This document shows, piece by piece, positions 9,160 through 16,669 of a DNA stretch of 27,144 nt (its first letter is position 1; every line of letters starts with the position of its first letter). Origin of the DNA: Eubacterium sp. CAG:252 (lineage in GTDB: Bacteria > Bacillota > Clostridia > Lachnospirales > Lachnospiraceae); the NCBI GenBank assembly GCA_000436535.1, contig FR886246.1:1-27144 (forward strand), given 5' to 3'. The notes below the pieces were generated by a model. That model did not search any database, was not told where the DNA came from, and saw nothing but the letters and a program-made list of their open reading frames with translations. The position numbers and the translations under genes are program-made.

Positions 9160-10020
9160 TTATCCGATTGCATTTGCACCTGCTATGATTTCTGTAAGTT
9201 CCTGTGTAATAGAAGCCTGACGGGCTCTGTTATACTTAAGTGAAAGATCAGAAATCATCTCATCGGCGTTGCTTGTAGCATTATCCATAGCCTGCATACG
9301 CGCACCATTCTCACTGGCTACCGCTTCTATAAGCGCACCATATATAAGACTGCACACATACTTAGGTATGATAAGGTTCAAAGCTTCATCTTCCGCTGGC
9401 TCATAGTTCATAGGAGTTGTATCCTTGCTTTCGCTGTTCACCCCTTCAGTATCGATAGATACCGGAAGAAGCTTGATAAGCTTAGGTTCATGAACAACTG
9501 TATTCTTAAATGAAGTATAAGCAAGATATATCTCACCTATCTCACCAGCAGCAAATCTTTCAAGCAGTCTGTCACAAATATCCCTTGCATCTGTATAAAG
9601 AGGTGCATTGATAACCTCAGAATCATCTTCAGTTATGTTGTAGCCTCTTCTTGCAAGATAGTCTTTTCCCTTAGTTCCTATAGCTATTATGTCTATATCT
9701 TCCTTAGGAATACCGCTCTCTGTGATAAGCTTGGTAATATTAGTATTATATCCTCCGGCAAGTCCACGGTTGGCTGTTATTGTTATAATAGCCTTCTTAG
9801 ATGACTCGCCTGCCTGAAGATACTTGTGATTGATGTTACCTGACCTTGCAAGCATATTGCATATCGTTTCGTACATCAGATCTGAATAAGGCTTTGTGCT
9901 CTCCGCCTTTCCCTTTGCTTTCTGAAGTTTAACAGTGGAAACAAGCTTCATAGCCTTAGTAATCTGACCAGTACTCTGAATACTGTCTCTACGCCTTTTT
10001 ATATCTTTCATTGAGGCCAT
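9160..10020 (-). CDS. atpG: F1F0 ATP synthase subunit gamma
   Basis: Rotary central shaft of F1, 286 aa. The N-terminal helix MKDIKRRRDSIQSTGQITKAMKLVSTVKLQKAK and the C-terminal helix ending RQASITQELTEIIAGANAI form the coiled coil; a Rossmann-like middle domain (KAIITITANRGLAGGYNTNI) lies between them. The start at 10020 (MASMKDIK) is supported by GGAGGT 7 nt upstream, against an upstream in-frame start at 10041. It sits 23 nt after the atpA stop. Confidence 0.97.
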   Translation of the reverse strand: MASMKDIKRRRDSIQSTGQITKAMKLVSTVKLQKAKGKAESTKPYSDLMYETICNMLARSGNINHKYLQAGESSKKAIITITANRGLAGGYNTNITKLITESGIPKEDIDIIAIGTKGKDYLARRGYNITEDDSEVINAPLYTDARDICDRLLERFAAGEIGEIYLAYTSFKNTVVHEPKLIKLLPVSIDTEGVNSESKDTTPMNYEPAEDEALNLIIPKYVCSLIYGALIEAVASENGARMQAMDNATSNADEMISDLSLKYNRARQASITQELTEIIAGANAIG

Positions 10021-10043
10021 AGAATTTACCTCCATTCCCACAT

Positions 10044-11552
10044 TTAGAACTTAAATGTTTTCTTAAACTCTTCAATAGCACTTACAAGTAACTTTTCATT
10101 TTCTTCAGTAAGTTCCTTAGTTTCCTTTATAGACTCTGGAATCTGAGGATACTTAGTATCTATGAATTCAAACAAACCTTCCTGGAAATCAAGAATCTTA
10201 TCTACTGGTATGTCAATAACATACTTCTTAGTTACAGCATATATAATGATAACCTGATATTCAACAGGCATTGGCTTATACTGAGGCTGCTTTAACATTT
10301 CCATGATACGCTCGCCCTGTGCAAGCTTCTCCTTAGTATCGGCATCAAGTTCTGAACCGAACTGAGAGAATGAAGCAAGCTCTCTGTACTGAGCAAGCTC
10401 TGTACGGATAGGAGCAGCAATCTTCTTAATAGCCTTAATCTGTGCTGAACCACCAACTCTTGATACTGAAAGACCTGCGTTGATAGCTGGTCTGAAACCA
10501 GAGTTGAACATTTCTGTTTCAAGATATATCTGACCATCTGTAATAGATATTACATTAGTAGGGATATATGCTGAAACGTCACCTGCCTGTGTCTCAATGA
10601 TAGGAAGGGCTGTAAGTGAGCCTCCGCCGTACTCATCTGACATACGTGCAGCTCTCTCAAGAAGTCTTGAGTGAAGATAGAATACATCTCCTGGATAAGC
10701 CTCACGACCAGGAGCTCTCTTTAACAGAAGTGAAAGAGTTCTGTATGCTGCTGCATGCTTACTTAAGTCATCGTATACAACAAGTACGTCTTCGCCGTTT
10801 TCCATCCACTCTTCACCGATAGCACATCCTGAGTAAGGAGCGATATACTGAAGTGGAGCAAGTTCGCTGGCTGTAGAAGCAACTACAGTTGTATAGCTCA
10901 TAGCGCCATATTCTTCAAGAGTCTTTACGATACTTGCAACTGTTGATGCCTTCTGTCCGATAGCAACATATATACAATGTACACCCTGACCCTTCTGATT
11001 GATAATAGTATCAATAGCGATAGCTGTCTTACCTGTCTGACGGTCACCAATGATAAGCTCTCTCTGACCTCTTCCGATAGGAACCATGGCATCGATAGCC
11101 TTGATACCTGTCTGAAGTGGAACACTTACTGACTTTCTTGTGATAACGCCTGAAGCAACTCTTTCTATCTTTCTTGTCTTGTCTGTGTTGATAGGACCCT
11201 TGCCATCTATAGGCTGTCCAAGTGCATTAACAACTCTTCCTGTTAATGCATCACCAACTGGAACCTCAACAACTCGTCCAGTTGTCTTAACAGTATCACC
11301 TTCGTTTATATTTCTTGAATCACCAAGAAGAACGGCACCTACGTTGTCCTCTTCAAGGTTAAGAACCATACCATATACTTCACCAGGGAATTCAAGAAGT
11401 TCTCCCTGCATGGCCTTCTCAAGTCCATGAATTCTAGCGATACCATCTGCTACCTGAATTACAGTACCAACTTCTGATACTTCTAGTTCGGCAGAATATC
11501 TTTTTATCTGTTCTTTAATAACTGAACTGATTTCTTCCGGTCTTAAATTCAT
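10044..11552 (-). CDS. atpA: F1F0 ATP synthase subunit alpha
   Basis: Non-catalytic nucleotide-binding F1 subunit, 502 aa, a typical length. The Walker A motif GDRQTGKT is at 169-176; VVYDDLSKHAAAYR, PGREAYPGDVFYLHSRLLERAA and GLSVSRVGGSAQ (with the Arg finger region) are all present. The ATG at 11552 (MNLRPEEIS) is preferred over the in-frame start at 11585; an AGGTG lies about 10 nt upstream. The gap from atpH is 36 nt. Confidence 0.98.
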   Translation of the reverse strand: MNLRPEEISSVIKEQIKRYSAELEVSEVGTVIQVADGIARIHGLEKAMQGELLEFPGEVYGMVLNLEEDNVGAVLLGDSRNINEGDTVKTTGRVVEVPVGDALTGRVVNALGQPIDGKGPINTDKTRKIERVASGVITRKSVSVPLQTGIKAIDAMVPIGRGQRELIIGDRQTGKTAIAIDTIINQKGQGVHCIYVAIGQKASTVASIVKTLEEYGAMSYTTVVASTASELAPLQYIAPYSGCAIGEEWMENGEDVLVVYDDLSKHAAAYRTLSLLLKRAPGREAYPGDVFYLHSRLLERAARMSDEYGGGSLTALPIIETQAGDVSAYIPTNVISITDGQIYLETEMFNSGFRPAINAGLSVSRVGGSAQIKAIKKIAAPIRTELAQYRELASFSQFGSELDADTKEKLAQGERIMEMLKQPQYKPMPVEYQVIIIYAVTKKYVIDIPVDKILDFQEGLFEFIDTKYPQIPESIKETKELTEENEKLLVSAIEEFKKTFKF

Positions 11553-11588
11553 TAGCTTTATGCACCTACTTTCTATTAGATTCAAGCT

Positions 11589-12137
11589 CTATGCCAGTTG
11601 GATATTCTTTAAATCTCTGGCAAGCTCATCAATTTTATGTTTTATACTGCTGTCTACGACTCTGTCTCCAATTCTTATGACCATACCTGCTATAAGTGAT
11701 TCATCTATAGCATAGTTCATCTTGAAATCCACATAATCAGTTGTTGCAAGCAGTCTGCTCACAACCGACAGCTTCTGATCATCTGTGAGAGGTCTGGCTG
11801 TTGTGACGAAAGCCACTCCTATCTTCTTGTACTCATAAACTCTCTTTATGAAATACTCAAGTGTGCTTACTATCTTGTCCTGTCTGTCCTTAGACACCAT
11901 AACAGTTAAAAGACCTGTGATATCCTTAGATACGAACTTATCAAATACATTCTTTATAAGTTCCTCCTTATCACCCTTGTCAACCTTAGGTGACCTTAAT
12001 ATCTTTACAAGGTCCTCGTTACTTTTAAACACTTCTATCACAACCTGTGCTTCTTCACATAGTTCATCGATCTTAGATTCCTGAATAGCAAGCTCAAATA
12101 AAGCTTCGCCGTAAGTTGTTTCTACTAATTTCGCCAT
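11589..12137 (-). CDS. atpH: F1F0 ATP synthase subunit delta
   Basis: Peripheral-stalk OSCP-type subunit, 182 aa. It starts MAKLVETTYGEALFELA, like family members, and has a helical N-terminal bundle, then the conserved C-terminal region with AFVTTARPLTDDQK and the typical ending RIGDRVVDSSIKHKIDELARDL. The ATG overlaps the 3' end of atpF by 13 nt, and a GGGTGAG site lies about 5 nt before it, so translation of the two genes is probably coupled. Confidence 0.96.
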   Translation of the reverse strand: MAKLVETTYGEALFELAIQESKIDELCEEAQVVIEVFKSNEDLVKILRSPKVDKGDKEELIKNVFDKFVSKDITGLLTVMVSKDRQDKIVSTLEYFIKRVYEYKKIGVAFVTTARPLTDDQKLSVVSRLLATTDYVDFKMNYAIDESLIAGMVIRIGDRVVDSSIKHKIDELARDLKNIQLA

Positions 12138-12676
12138 GTGTTCTCACCCATTTCATTCAAAGTCTGTTCAATAATTGCATTACTTTCGCTCTCATCAATA
12201 GATTTAGAGATAAGCTTAGAAGCTATCATAGCTGATACAGTAACAATCTGCTGCTTAACTTCATCTGCCACTTTCTGCTTTTCAAGTTCTGCTTCCTTAC
12301 CTGCTCTTTCGATAATTCTTGCAGCTTCCTCTTTAGCTTCATCTATGATCTTCTGCTCGTTATGCATAGCTGTCTTTCTTGCATCACTTAATATAAGCTC
12401 TGCTTCCTTGTTAGCAGCCTTTAACTTCTCTTCATACTCTGCTTTCATGGCAAGTGCGTCTGCTCTGTTCTTTTCAGCAGTTTCCCTGTCACTTGTTATC
12501 TTATCCTGTCTTTTCTTTAACATGTTACGAACAGGATTGAAAAGAATAACTGACACAAGCAGGAATAATATGAATACGTTAATGGCTGTTATCGCAGCAT
12601 CAAATAAGAGCTGATAATCAAGTCCAAATAATCTTCCTGATGTTTCAAGAGCCACAAATGTACTTCCGAAATTCAA
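12125..12676 (-). CDS. atpF: F1F0 ATP synthase subunit b
   Basis: Peripheral-stalk b subunit, 183 aa. There is one membrane helix near residues 27-48 (AITAINVFILFLLVSVILF), followed by a long charged coiled coil (AEKNRADALAMKAEYEEKLK...) reaching up to delta. The start is a TTG at 12676 with AAAGGAGG ending 7 nt upstream; no ATG is available in the N-terminal region. It is 65 nt after atpE and overlaps atpH. Confidence 0.96.
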   Translation of the reverse strand: MNFGSTFVALETSGRLFGLDYQLLFDAAITAINVFILFLLVSVILFNPVRNMLKKRQDKITSDRETAEKNRADALAMKAEYEEKLKAANKEAELILSDARKTAMHNEQKIIDEAKEEAARIIERAGKEAELEKQKVADEVKQQIVTVSAMIASKLISKSIDESESNAIIEQTLNEMGENTWRN

Positions 12677-12741
12677 TTGTTGGCCTCCTTTCCATTATCT
12701 TAACGGGTCTTTACCCTCTGAATATAATATTCTGTTCTTTA

Positions 12742-12999
12742 TTAGCCCTTGAATGGCTGAACGAACATTAAGATAATAGCTACGGCGAAACCATAAAGAC
12801 CTGTAGTCTCGGCAACGGCCTGTCCAAGTAACATAGTTGAAGTGATATCTGACTTAGCACCTGGGTTACGTCCGACTGCTGCTGCACCATGACCTGCTGC
12901 AATACCCTGTCCAACACCAGGACCAACACCTGCGATCATCGCAATACCTGCACCAATGGCTGACATAGCCTGAATAAATTCCTGTCCACTAATATTCAT
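12742..12999 (-). CDS. atpE: F1F0 ATP synthase subunit c, with a Na+-type ion-binding signature
   Basis: Rotor-ring proteolipid, 85 aa, two membrane helices joined by the polar loop GRNPGAK. Ion-binding Glu64 lies in helix 2 (GQAVAETTGLYG), with Gln31 in helix 1 (GPGVGQG) and Thr65, Thr66 and Tyr69. This set matches the ligand pattern of sodium-translocating c-rings such as Ilyobacter tartaricus (Gln32, Val63, Glu65, Ser66, Thr67, Tyr70), so Na+ coupling is predicted. The start is the ATG at 12999 with GGAGG 8 nt upstream; upstream in-frame sequence is intercistronic, not coding. The gap to atpB is unusually long (202 nt). Confidence 0.96.
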   Translation of the reverse strand: MNISGQEFIQAMSAIGAGIAMIAGVGPGVGQGIAAGHGAAAVGRNPGAKSDITSTMLLGQAVAETTGLYGFAVAIILMFVQPFKG

Positions 13000-13201
13000 C
13001 TTAAAATCCTCCGTTAATAAAAATTTAGCGCTGATTATTATTCTGCGCCTTATTAATGTGTACATAATACAATATGCACTTGTATACATTACTGTATTAT
13101 CAGTCTGTGCTTGGCACAATTCTTAATATGAAAACCCATTACAGGGACTTTCACAACATTACTAATTCCTGAAATATTAATTCCAGCAATCAGCTTTCCA
13201 C
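13000..13201. other. Long atpB-atpE intercistronic region with a stem-loop
   Basis: 202 nt between atpB and atpE, much longer than the other gaps in the operon. On the plus strand ATAATACA at 13064-13071 pairs with TGTATTAT at 13093-13100, a perfect 8-bp inverted repeat with a 21-nt loop. A smaller TGTGC/GCACA hairpin lies in the minus-strand transcript near 13104-13116. No convincing internal promoter was found. The region may influence stability or translation of the highly needed c-subunit message; that is inference. Confidence 0.45.
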
Positions 13202-13930
13202 CTAATCTGCTATCTTATCGTTGACATAAACCATAGTCAGCATGCAGAATACATACGCCTGAATACATCCTGAGAACAAGTCAAAGTATGCATGCAGTAA
13301 TGCCGGATAGCCGATAGTAAATGGCTTTAACAGGTCATAGATAAGACCCATAAGAACTGTTCCGGACATAACATTACCAAACAGACGCAGTGAAAGAGAC
13401 AACGGAACTGCAAACTCACCTATAAGATTAATAGGGAATAAAAACCAGATTGGCTGGAATAATGCAGTAAAGTGTCCTACCTTATTCTTCTTTATACCGT
13501 TGAACTGAACAAGTATAAATGTAATCAGACCAAGGCATAACGTAACACCATAATCCGCTGTTGGTGGCCTGAGTCCGAAAAGACCAGATATATTGGAAAT
13601 TATAATAAATAAGAATAATGTTGAAATATAGTTGACGAACTTGTTGGCATTCTTTCCCATAATACCGTCAACCATAGTTCCAAGCATCTCCACTATAATC
13701 TCTATAGCGTTCTGGAACATCCCCGGTGTATCATCAGGCTTGACCTTATTAATCTTCACTCTGGCTACTATGGCCATAATAAGGATGAAGATTGAAACCA
13801 GCAACATAGCAACGTGTGTCGTGTTAATACTGAATGTGTAATCAATGCCCGGAATATGGAATTCCTTAAGGCTCTGAATCATAAAACTCGAATCACATGC
13901 TACAAGCGTGTTAACATAAGAGCTTCCCAC
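13202..13930 (-). CDS. atpB: F1F0 ATP synthase subunit a
   Basis: Stator membrane subunit that forms the ion half-channels, 242 aa with five or six membrane helices. The essential arginine is Arg182 in LSLSLRLFGN; helix 5 to 6 motifs (FPINLIGEFAVP, HAYFDLFSGCIQAYVF) are conserved. The start appears to be a GTG at 13930, because GGAAGGTGAG precedes it, while the next ATG (residue 17) has no ribosome binding site. It is 4 nt from the atpI stop. Confidence 0.95.
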   Translation of the reverse strand: MGSSYVNTLVACDSSFMIQSLKEFHIPGIDYTFSINTTHVAMLLVSIFILIMAIVARVKINKVKPDDTPGMFQNAIEIIVEMLGTMVDGIMGKNANKFVNYISTLFLFIIISNISGLFGLRPPTADYGVTLCLGLITFILVQFNGIKKNKVGHFTALFQPIWFLFPINLIGEFAVPLSLSLRLFGNVMSGTVLMGLIYDLLKPFTIGYPALLHAYFDLFSGCIQAYVFCMLTMVYVNDKIAD

Positions 13931-13934
13931 CTTC

Positions 13935-14336
13935 TCACCTTCCTTTTTGTATTTTTGTTATTAATTTATCAGTGAACGGCTGTAAATAAGCCGCTACCTT
14001 CATAGAAAACATTCCCAGTATTGCTCCTAACAAGTCACCTATATCAAGAAAATACAATACTGAAAATAATACAAGCATAACCGCCAGACGTATAACATAT
14101 CCTAACACGAATGTAGCGCTTGTATTAGCACCTCCATACACCACCTTTCTTATACGAAAGCTCATATGAAAAGTGGCAAATGCCGCATAAAAAACACCTG
14201 CTGCAAAGCCTATTGCAAGCTTCATAGGTGTATCAGCAATTAACAGTATCAAAGCCTCCCCAATGATAAGATACACTGACTGTACCACAAGCATACCGGG
14301 GATAGAGGGATTAATCTCTTTGATTTTTTCAATCAT
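13935..14336 (-). CDS. atpI: ATP synthase subunit I family protein
   Basis: Small four-helix membrane protein, 133 aa, of the ATP synthase I family, thought to help c-ring assembly. Hydrophobic segments lie at ~12-34, ~37-57, ~74-95 and ~101-115. GGGAGGAG lies 8 nt before the ATG. It is second in the operon, directly before atpB, the usual place for this gene. Sequence conservation in the family is low, so the call rests on topology and position as much as on motifs. Confidence 0.8.
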   Translation of the reverse strand: MIEKIKEINPSIPGMLVVQSVYLIIGEALILLIADTPMKLAIGFAAGVFYAAFATFHMSFRIRKVVYGGANTSATFVLGYVIRLAVMLVLFSVLYFLDIGDLLGAILGMFSMKVAAYLQPFTDKLITKIQKGR

Positions 14337-14356
14337 CCGTCATACTCCTCCCTTTA

Positions 14357-14629
14357 TTAGTTGTTATCCTTATGTGTCTTATTGTATCTTTCTACCTTCT
14401 GCTGTATCTCATCTTCCTGAGTACGCTTCTTTTTAATCTCATCCTGCTTTATGGAATTCATAGCAAGCACATAGGCGTTCCTGCCTCCTGCTGCTATACC
14501 AATTATAAGCAGTGGTATCGTAAAACTTGTTCCTAACTTTCCATCCAGCCACAGCCCAAGTGCCAGACACACGAATGTCGGAACCATAACACATATACTA
14601 AGCTGGGATATTAATACTATATTCTTCAA
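14357..14629 (-). CDS. atpZ: AtpZ/AtpI-type small membrane protein, first gene of the atp operon
   Basis: Protein of about 90 aa with two membrane helices (VLISQLSICVMVPTFVCLAL and SFTIPLLIIGIAAGG), separated by the GLWLDGKLGT turn typical of the AtpZ/AtpI (PF09527) family, and a charged C-terminal tail. Proposed family roles are synthase assembly or Mg2+/Ca2+ handling. The start is uncertain: a TTG at 14629 has GAGG 7 nt upstream and fits well, while an in-frame GTG at 14665 would add 12 residues but lacks a good site. The predicted atp promoter lies just upstream. Confidence 0.8.
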   Translation of the reverse strand: MKNIVLISQLSICVMVPTFVCLALGLWLDGKLGTSFTIPLLIIGIAAGGRNAYVLAMNSIKQDEIKKKRTQEDEIQQKVERYNKTHKDNN

Positions 14630-14686
14630 TTCTTTTCCTCGTTCCCATACTTTCAGATAACCCACTCACTTTAAAATACTATTACG

Positions 14687-14715
14687 ATTATAACCTTTTC
14701 AACAAATGTTGTCTA
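14687..14715 (-). promoter_or_regulatory. Predicted sigma-A promoter of the atp operon
   Basis: On the minus strand, -35 TAGACA (14710-14715, 5/6 to consensus) and -10 TATAAT (14687-14692, perfect) are separated by 17 nt. Transcription would start near 14680, about 50 nt before the atpZ TTG. Confidence 0.75.
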
Positions 14716-14726
14716 TATATTTTCTA

Positions 14727-14741
14727 TCCCAAATAATGGGA
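14727..14741. repeat. Short inverted repeat just upstream of the atp -35 box
   Basis: TCCCA-aataa-TGGGA, a 5-bp dyad 11 nt upstream of the predicted -35 box. It is placed where an activator could bind, but arms this short may arise by chance. Confidence 0.3.
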
Positions 14742-14766
14742 CAATTTCTATCATTTATAGGCTATT

Positions 14767-14784
14767 TTGACTAATATTTCACAA
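14767..14784. promoter_or_regulatory. Possible Rex-like operator upstream of the atp promoter
   Basis: On the minus strand the 18-mer TTGTGAAATATTAGTCAA matches the idealised redox-repressor Rex palindrome TTGTGAAATATTTCACAA at 15 of 18 positions, with one perfect half-site and a degraded second half. It lies about 50 nt upstream of the atp -35 box, in the region shared with the DUF402 gene. A chance match in AT-rich DNA is possible. Confidence 0.25.
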
Positions 14785-14891
14785 TCTTTTATACCTCACA
14801 GATATAATCTTAACCCTTGGGATAACTGATATTATGACATTTTTCTATCTTTTTTTGCAGCCAGACTTTACCATAAACTGCAACATTTTGG

Positions 14892-14920
14892 TTGAATTTT
14901 ACATACCTGCTTGTTATAAT
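14892..14920 (+). promoter_or_regulatory. Predicted sigma-A promoter of the DUF402 gene
   Basis: -35 TTGAAT (14892-14897), 17-nt spacer, -10 TATAAT (14915-14920). Transcription would start near 14927, leaving a leader of about 87 nt before the ATG at 15014. Confidence 0.6.
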
Positions 14921-15013
14921 TTTCATAATAAATATGTGATTTACAATCCGTAGGTATCATAGCTGAGGGCTTTTGATCCCAACATAATATTATACAATTC
15001 AGGAGGAATACGT

Positions 15014-15505
15014 ATGACAACTTTATTCCGTAAGCGGCTTATCCCAAGCGAATGTGTCAACCTTAAAGACGATACTATCATCCATATTGACGATGAAAAG
15101 ATTATAACAAGCTGGAAGACTTTCCGCCCGAAGCCGGAATTCTCACACGGCATATCTTACTATGTGCTTAAGGAGGGATTTAAGATAAGCAAGTTCTATA
15201 AGCAGGATAACTCACTTGCTTATATATACTGCGATATCATTGACACATCATATGATAAGGCTTCTGATACATACGTATTCACTGACCTGTTAGCAGATGT
15301 CATCATTGAGAACTCTGGCTTTGTCCGTGTAGTAGACCTTGATGAACTTGCCGATGCCTGTAGCGGCGGACTTATATCCAACGATATGCTCGTGTCATCG
15401 CTTCACAAGCTCAATAACCTTTTAAGCACAATATACGGTGGAACCTTCAGCCAGTACATTGATGTGCTTGAACGCTATGAACAGGATAATATTTCCAATG
15501 ACTGA
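15014..15505 (+). CDS. DUF402-domain protein (possible nucleoside di/triphosphate phosphatase)
   Basis: 163-aa cytoplasmic protein of the DUF402 (PF04167) fold. The beta-rich core contains AYIYCDIIDTSYDKASDTYV then FTDLLADVIIENSGFVRVVDLDELADA, the family pattern of acidic metal-binding residues. Relatives in Bacillus and Staphylococcus (YgaC/SA1684) hydrolyse nucleoside di- and triphosphates, so this activity is possible, but other DUF402 proteins bind RNA. AGGAGGA lies 6 nt before the ATG. It is monocistronic and divergent from the atp operon, and converges on the dCMP deaminase gene across a strong dyad (15566-15622). Confidence 0.75.
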   Translation: MTTLFRKRLIPSECVNLKDDTIIHIDDEKIITSWKTFRPKPEFSHGISYYVLKEGFKISKFYKQDNSLAYIYCDIIDTSYDKASDTYVFTDLLADVIIENSGFVRVVDLDELADACSGGLISNDMLVSSLHKLNNLLSTIYGGTFSQYIDVLERYEQDNISND

Positions 15506-15565
15506 TATTTTCAGTATCAGCCACGTAGCAGATTATAACAGATTTTTGCCCCTTCCCATAATAAC

Positions 15566-15622
15566 ATACCCACCACATACAGAAATATGTATCATTACAT
15601 ACTATCTTTATGTGGTGGGTAT
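15566..15622. repeat. Long perfect inverted repeat between convergent genes
   Basis: Left arm ATACCCACCACATA (15566-15579) is the exact reverse complement of the right arm (15609-15622), a 14-bp perfect stem with a 29-nt loop that contains a further TATGTA/TACATA dyad. No T-run follows on either strand, so it is not a classical intrinsic terminator. It sits where both the plus-strand DUF402 transcript and the minus-strand deaminase operon should end, so it may be a bidirectional terminator, an RNA 3'-end stabiliser or a small mobile repeat. Confidence 0.75.
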
Positions 15623-15701
15623 TCTGGTGTTAAACATATCAAAAGGTCAGACGTATTATTGCACATTTAACCTTTCGACAACTGCATAATTATATAGTTA
15701 A

Positions 15702-16187
15702 TTATAATTCAATCGTAATCTCTCTTTTAGTTGTCTCATACTTATAGTATCTTACACCTGCGGCGTTCAACATTCTCTTAGATGCTATGACAGAAGCTGT
15801 ATCAGCATATTTGTCACAATCATACACGATAGTCTTAATTCCTGCCTGTATTATAGCCTTTGCACACTCATTACAAGGAAACAGTGTCACATACATCTTA
15901 GCACCGTCAAGTGTTCCGCCTCTGTAGTTAAGTATCGCATTGAGCTCACTGTGAGTTGTATAGAAGTACTTGTTGTCAAGTGGATCCCCATCCCTGCACC
16001 AGGGGAACTCATCATCCGAACAGCCGCGTGGAAGTCCGTTATATCCCATAGACAGTATCTTGTTGTCATTACTTACTATGCAGGCTCCTACCTGTGTATT
16101 AGGGTCTTTGGAACGAAGTGCTGAGAGCTTTGCAACACCCATGAAATACTCATCCCATGATATATAGTCTTTTCTTTTATCACTCAT
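15702..16187 (-). CDS. dCMP deaminase (ComEB family)
   Basis: Zinc deoxycytidylate deaminase, 161 aa, converting dCMP to dUMP for thymidylate synthesis. Zinc ligands and catalytic acid are visible: His79-x-Glu81 (THSELNAIL) and PCNECAKAI (Cys105, Cys108). The insert GYNGLPRGCSDDEFPWCRDGD is typical of dCMP deaminases and carries extra Cys residues that may bind a second metal. An AGGA site lies 8 nt before the ATG. It is the last gene of the probable GH18-cwlD-sua5-ywlE-rpiB unit, 30 nt after rpiB. Confidence 0.93.
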   Translation of the reverse strand: MSDKRKDYISWDEYFMGVAKLSALRSKDPNTQVGACIVSNDNKILSMGYNGLPRGCSDDEFPWCRDGDPLDNKYFYTTHSELNAILNYRGGTLDGAKMYVTLFPCNECAKAIIQAGIKTIVYDCDKYADTASVIASKRMLNAAGVRYYKYETTKREITIEL

Positions 16188-16217
16188 ATTCTTATTCCTA
16201 TCTTAATTATGAATTCA

Positions 16218-16646
16218 TTAATCCTCTATCATAGATATTCTTCTTATATGTCTTTCATCATTACTGAACTTCGCATCTAAGAATGTATCCGCTATTCTGA
16301 ATGCAAGCTCAGGTCCTATTACTCTTGCACCAAGGCAGAGGACATTCGCATTGTTATGCTCTCTTGTAGCCTGTGCACTGAAACAGTCACTGCAAAGTGC
16401 AGCTCTTATTCCCTTAACCTTATTAGCTGCCATACTCATACCTATACCAGTACCACACATAAGTATACCAAGTTCGCACTCACCGCTTGTTATAAGGTCT
16501 GTTACCTTGTGTGCATACACTGGATAATCACACGACTCACTTGTGTATGTTCCTACATCCTTACACTCTATTCCTCTCTTCTTAAGATGTTCTATCATCT
16601 GGTTCTTAAGTTCTACTGCTCCATGGTCACATCCTATTGCTATCAT
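16218..16646 (-). CDS. rpiB: Ribose-5-phosphate isomerase B
   Basis: Interconverts ribose 5-phosphate and ribulose 5-phosphate in the pentose phosphate pathway. In 142 aa, IAIGCDHGAVELK opens the fold; MCGTGIGMSMAANKV carries the likely catalytic Cys64; SAQATREHNNANVLCLGARVIG is the family signature. The ATG at 16646 gives the standard N-terminus and has AAAAGGAGA about 11 nt upstream. The in-frame ATG at 16673, overlapping the ywlE-like stop as ATGA, would add nine atypical residues but also has an AGGA nearby. A related LacA/B (galactose-6-phosphate isomerase) role is unlikely from the context. Confidence 0.92.
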   Translation of the reverse strand: MIAIGCDHGAVELKNQMIEHLKKRGIECKDVGTYTSESCDYPVYAHKVTDLITSGECELGILMCGTGIGMSMAANKVKGIRAALCSDCFSAQATREHNNANVLCLGARVIGPELAFRIADTFLDAKFSNDERHIRRISMIED

Positions 16647-16669
16647 TTTGTAATTGTCTCCTTTTCTTA

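Larger units (their letters stand above)
14630..15013. other. Divergent intergenic region between atpZ and the DUF402 gene
   Basis: 384 nt, strongly AT-rich, with no gene seen. It holds a minus-strand promoter for the atp operon (14687-14715), a plus-strand promoter for the DUF402 gene (14892-14920), a short dyad TCCCAAATAATGGGA at 14727-14741, and a Rex-like 18-mer at 14767-14784. About 100 nt between these (14785-14891) shows only poly-pyrimidine and AT-rich sequence with no recognisable element. Confidence 0.6.

Noticed and set aside
13000..13119. 40-residue N-terminal extension of the c subunit
   Set aside because: The c subunit starts at 12999 with its own GGAGG; the extension has no family match and makes the protein too long.
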